This document shows positions 5,267 to 7,677 of a DNA stretch of 7,677 nt, in pieces. Position 1 is the stretch's first letter. The number at the start of each line of letters is the position of its first letter. The DNA comes from Caldisericota bacterium (GTDB lineage Bacteria; Caldisericota; Caldisericia; Caldisericales; Caldisericaceae): positions 1 through 7,677 of the forward strand of contig DAOWNX010000033.1 in assembly GCA_030642335.1 (NCBI GenBank), written 5' to 3'. The position numbers and the translations under genes are program-made. The notes beneath the pieces are model-generated. The model did no database searches, had not been told where the DNA came from, and worked only from the letters and a program-made list of their open reading frames with translations.

Positions 5267-6717
5267 TGAATGGAAAACAGATAAAAAATTTATTCCCTTC
5301 TTTACACGTATATGGAAACATGGAGGTTCCCATCAAAAATATTCAAATTGATTCAAGAAAAATAAAAAAGGGAGATCTATTCGTTGCAATAAAAGGCATT
5401 ACCTTCGATTCCCATGAAAAGATTGAAGAAGCAATCACGAAAGGAGCTATTGGAATAGTAACTGAAAAAAGTATAAAACATTCCCCTGATATGCTAATTA
5501 TTGAAACAGATAACTCTCGAAAAACCTATGCCCTCTTGTCCAGCGCCTTTTTCGGATTTTCATCCCGGAAGCTAAAATTAGTAGGAATTACAGGGACAAG
5601 CGGCAAAACAACAACGTCCTATCTACTTTATAAGCTTTTTAATAATGTTGACATAAAATCCGGATTTATTGGCACAATAGGAGAGGGGATAGGTGATAAA
5701 TTTGTCAGGAAGGATTCCTTCCCACCTACTACACCTGATGCGTTTCCTCTGAATAGATTTCTATACAAAGCAGTAAAGGAAAATGTTAAATACGTCTTCA
5801 TGGAAGTTTCTTCATTTGCTATTCTGCACCATCGCATCGAAGGATTAACTTTTTATAATAAAATCCTTACTTTTTTAGAAGAAGACCATCTAGATATTCA
5901 TAAGACACTAGAAAATTATATTCAAACAAAAGTATCTTTTTTTGAAAACTATGAAGGAAAAATATTTTTAAATGCAGATACTCCTTTTTATGAAAAATTA
6001 AAAAAAATATCAATTAATCCCGTGCTTTTTGGGATAATAAACAAGGCAAACTACAAAGCTTTTGTAAAGAAAGTTGGAATAGAAGAAACCAAATTTATCC
6101 TGCAGTACAACGATAAGAAAAAAGCGTCTTTTTCTCTCAATATGGGTGGTGAATTTAATCTTTATAATTTTCTTGCTGCTTCAGCCTTTGCAATCGAAGA
6201 AGGCATCGGTCTGTCTAAACTTCAAAAATTTGCAAAAGACATACTTACAATACCTGGAAGAATGGATATTATAAAAACAAAAAAAGGCATAATCATTGTT
6301 GATTTTGCACACAATCCTGCTGAAATAAAAAGAGTGCTATCATTTCTAAACAGCATCAAGAATGGACGCATTATTACAGTAATTGGTGCAGTTGGATGGT
6401 CAACTGAAAAGAAGAGCAGAGAAATAGGAAAAATAGCCTCGACTCTGAGCGATTTTGTTATTATAACCACAGATGACCCAAGAGGTGATGACCCGAAAAA
6501 AATTGCAAAAAATGTACAAAATGGAGCAAGCAATAACACGAAAATTATTTTAGACAGAAAAAAAGCAATAAAAAAAGCAATAAAAACAATGCAAAATAAT
6601 GACATAATAGCCCTACTTGGCAGAGGACACGAAAATGAAATGCATTACAAAAATAAGACCATCTATTTAAATGATTCAGAATATGCAAAAGAGATTTTAA
6701 ATGATAATCAAAACTGA
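5266..6717 (+). CDS. murE: UDP-MurNAc-tripeptide synthetase (MurE ligase)
   Basis: Cytoplasmic ATP-dependent ligase adding the third residue (diaminopimelate or lysine) to UDP-MurNAc-L-Ala-D-Glu. At 483 residues it is normal in length. Seen: an N-terminal UDP-binding domain with IDSRKIKKGDLFVAIKG (28-44); the P-loop GITGTSGKTTT (107-117); TTPDAFPL (155-162); MEVSSFA (179-185), where the family usually has SSHA; EEDHLDIHKTLENYIQTK, with K222 at the carbamylated-lysine position; GRMD (331-334); VDFAHNP (345-351); DDPRGDDP (403-410) at the third-residue specificity loop; and GRGHE (452-456). The usual GGDRDKGKRP segment is replaced by VGWSTEKKSREIG (376-388). GHE favours diaminopimelate. DDPR rather than DNPR leaves lysine open: I recall the lysine-adding Thermotoga maritima enzyme carrying DDPR, which should be checked. 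The start is the TAATG overlap with ftsI; murF starts 17 nt before its end. Confidence 0.94.
   Translation: MNGKQIKNLFPSLHVYGNMEVPIKNIQIDSRKIKKGDLFVAIKGITFDSHEKIEEAITKGAIGIVTEKSIKHSPDMLIIETDNSRKTYALLSSAFFGFSSRKLKLVGITGTSGKTTTSYLLYKLFNNVDIKSGFIGTIGEGIGDKFVRKDSFPPTTPDAFPLNRFLYKAVKENVKYVFMEVSSFAILHHRIEGLTFYNKILTFLEEDHLDIHKTLENYIQTKVSFFENYEGKIFLNADTPFYEKLKKISINPVLFGIINKANYKAFVKKVGIEETKFILQYNDKKKASFSLNMGGEFNLYNFLAASAFAIEEGIGLSKLQKFAKDILTIPGRMDIIKTKKGIIIVDFAHNPAEIKRVLSFLNSIKNGRIITVIGAVGWSTEKKSREIGKIASTLSDFVIITTDDPRGDDPKKIAKNVQNGASNNTKIILDRKKAIKKAIKTMQNNDIIALLGRGHENEMHYKNKTIYLNDSEYAKEILNDNQN
6558..6581 (+). repeat. In-frame 12-bp tandem duplication in murE
   Basis: AAAAAAAGCAAT occurs twice back to back and is followed by a further A5. 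It encodes KKAIKKAI in the C-terminal domain of MurE (about 432-439). The unit length is a multiple of three, so copy-number change would not shift the frame. Confidence 0.7.
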
Positions 6718-7677
6718 CGAAATCATCAATAATATAGCAGGAAGCTGGAAAGGTAAATGGGTAAATGATTTTACCCATTTTTCAATCGACAGCAGAAATA
6801 TAAAAAGTGGAAGTTTTTTTATTGCACTGAAAGGCCAAAAAGTAGACGGTCATGATTTTATTCCTGACGCAATACAGCGAGGAGCAAAAGGTATTGCAAT
6901 ACAAAAACCATATAATAACAATTTCTTCGAAGATATTTTTGTATACAAAGTAGAGTCAACAAAAAATTTCCTTTTATCCGCCGGGGAATTATCAAGGAGA
7001 AAACTCCAAAACAAAATTATAGGCATAACAGGAAGTGCCGGTAAAACCACAACAAAAGAAATGATAAGCTTTATTCTTACAAAAAAATTTAATATCACAG
7101 CAACAAAAGGAAACGCAAACACAGAGATATCAATCCCTCTGTTTCTTTTAAACGATACAAACGGAAAAGAAGATTATCTTGTGGCAGAAATGGGAATCCA
7201 AAAAAAAGGAGATATGGACACGCTAAACAAAATCTTGCAACCAAATATCGCTCTTTTACTAAATATCGGAGATTCCCATTTAGAATTTTTAGAAAACAGA
7301 AAAGGCGTTGCGCAAGAAAAATTCAAACTAATACAGTTTGTTAAAGAAAATAATGGGAAAATAATACTCAACGGCGACGATCCTCTAATACAAAAATTAA
7401 GCAACAAAATAAATGCGCTATATTTCAGCACAAAGGAAAACGGAGAAGTAAGAGGAAGCATAATAGAATCAACAGAACAATATATGAAAATAAAATTTTG
7501 TTATAAAAACAAATGTTATGTCGATGAGTTTCCGTTCTCTGGAATACACTTTTTATATGATATGCTGGCATCTTTGTCACTTGGTATAATTGCAGGAATT
7601 CCTATAGATGAATCAATGGCAGTTTTAAAAACATTTTCACCAGCAAAGGGAAGGGGAACAAGTATACTTCTTTCAAG
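6701..7677 (+). CDS. murF: UDP-MurNAc-tripeptide:D-Ala-D-Ala ligase (MurF), N-terminal 325 codons (cut by right edge)
   Basis: Cytoplasmic ATP-dependent ligase that adds D-alanyl-D-alanine to UDP-MurNAc-tripeptide, completing the pentapeptide precursor. The frame is open from the ATG at 6701 to the window end; the family is usually about 450 residues. Seen: IDSRNIKSGSFFIALKG (29-45); the P-loop GITGSAGKTTTKEM (108-121); GNANTEISIPL (137-147), where MurF normally has GNxNNxxGxPL; AEMGIQKKGDM (162-172); LLNIGDSHLEFL (187-198); and EKFKLI (206-211), in the region carrying the carbamylated lysine. Near the window end, SPAKGRG matches the start of the C-terminal domain. The start overlaps murE by 17 nt with only a weak GAG upstream, suggesting translational coupling. 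The gene order ftsI-murE-murF supports MurF over other Mur ligases. Confidence 0.95.
   Translation, partial: MIIKTDEIINNIAGSWKGKWVNDFTHFSIDSRNIKSGSFFIALKGQKVDGHDFIPDAIQRGAKGIAIQKPYNNNFFEDIFVYKVESTKNFLLSAGELSRRKLQNKIIGITGSAGKTTTKEMISFILTKKFNITATKGNANTEISIPLFLLNDTNGKEDYLVAEMGIQKKGDMDTLNKILQPNIALLLNIGDSHLEFLENRKGVAQEKFKLIQFVKENNGKIILNGDDPLIQKLSNKINALYFSTKENGEVRGSIIESTEQYMKIKFCYKNKCYVDEFPFSGIHFLYDMLASLSLGIIAGIPIDESMAVLKTFSPAKGRGTSILLS

Noticed and set aside
1..7677. CRISPR array, insertion sequence, toxin-antitoxin, prophage or a new defence system
   Set aside because: No spaced direct repeats, transposase, terminal repeats or unassigned gene clusters were seen; nearly all of the window is accounted for by housekeeping genes.

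Overview
This is a compact, AT-rich bacterial window (roughly one third G+C by eye) made almost entirely of housekeeping genes. All protein calls rest on recognisable family motifs. The lineage cannot be fixed from this sequence. The base composition, the DDPR-type MurE, the lack of mraZ upstream of rsmH and the tight gene overlaps would fit deep-branching AT-rich groups (for example Caldisericota, Dictyoglomota, Atribacterota or Thermotogota), but that is a guess.

Layout. (1) Minus strand, 1-1054: a two-gene operon reading leftwards, a PPC/DUF296-domain protein followed 18 nt later by valS (valyl-tRNA synthetase), which runs off the left edge. A sigma70-like promoter lies at 1103-1130. (2) Divergent intergenic region, about 1055-1255, with one promoter facing each way. 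(3) Plus strand, 1256-2411: a tRNA with CAU anticodon and encoded CCA, then a 238-residue coiled-coil/C4 zinc-ribbon protein (COG1579 type) whose Shine-Dalgarno sequence sits just after the tRNA, then rnpB (class A RNase P RNA). The 5' strand of rnpB helix P1 begins inside the protein gene's stop codon. Its 3' strand runs straight into a T tract, so the RNA end and the terminator coincide. (4) Plus strand, 2441-7677: the division and cell wall (dcw) cluster rsmH-ftsL-ftsI-murE-murF, with every junction overlapping (4, 11, 1 and 17 nt) and murF cut by the right edge.

How the genes work together. The left and central parts serve translation: charging tRNA-Val, a tRNA gene, and the ribozyme that matures tRNA 5' ends. 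The right part couples 16S rRNA methylation (RsmH) to septal peptidoglycan synthesis: FtsL scaffold, FtsI transpeptidase, and MurE and MurF ligases that build the UDP-MurNAc-pentapeptide precursor.

No unknown defence, mobile or regulatory system was found. The observations most worth a second look are: a 16-bp perfect palindrome that contains a perfect extended -10 and abuts the rsmH ATG, implying a leaderless and perhaps operator-controlled dcw transcript; the fused P1/terminator architecture of rnpB and its linkage to a tRNA substrate; an SxD instead of SxN active-site motif in the FtsI-like transpeptidase; and substituted motifs in MurE.
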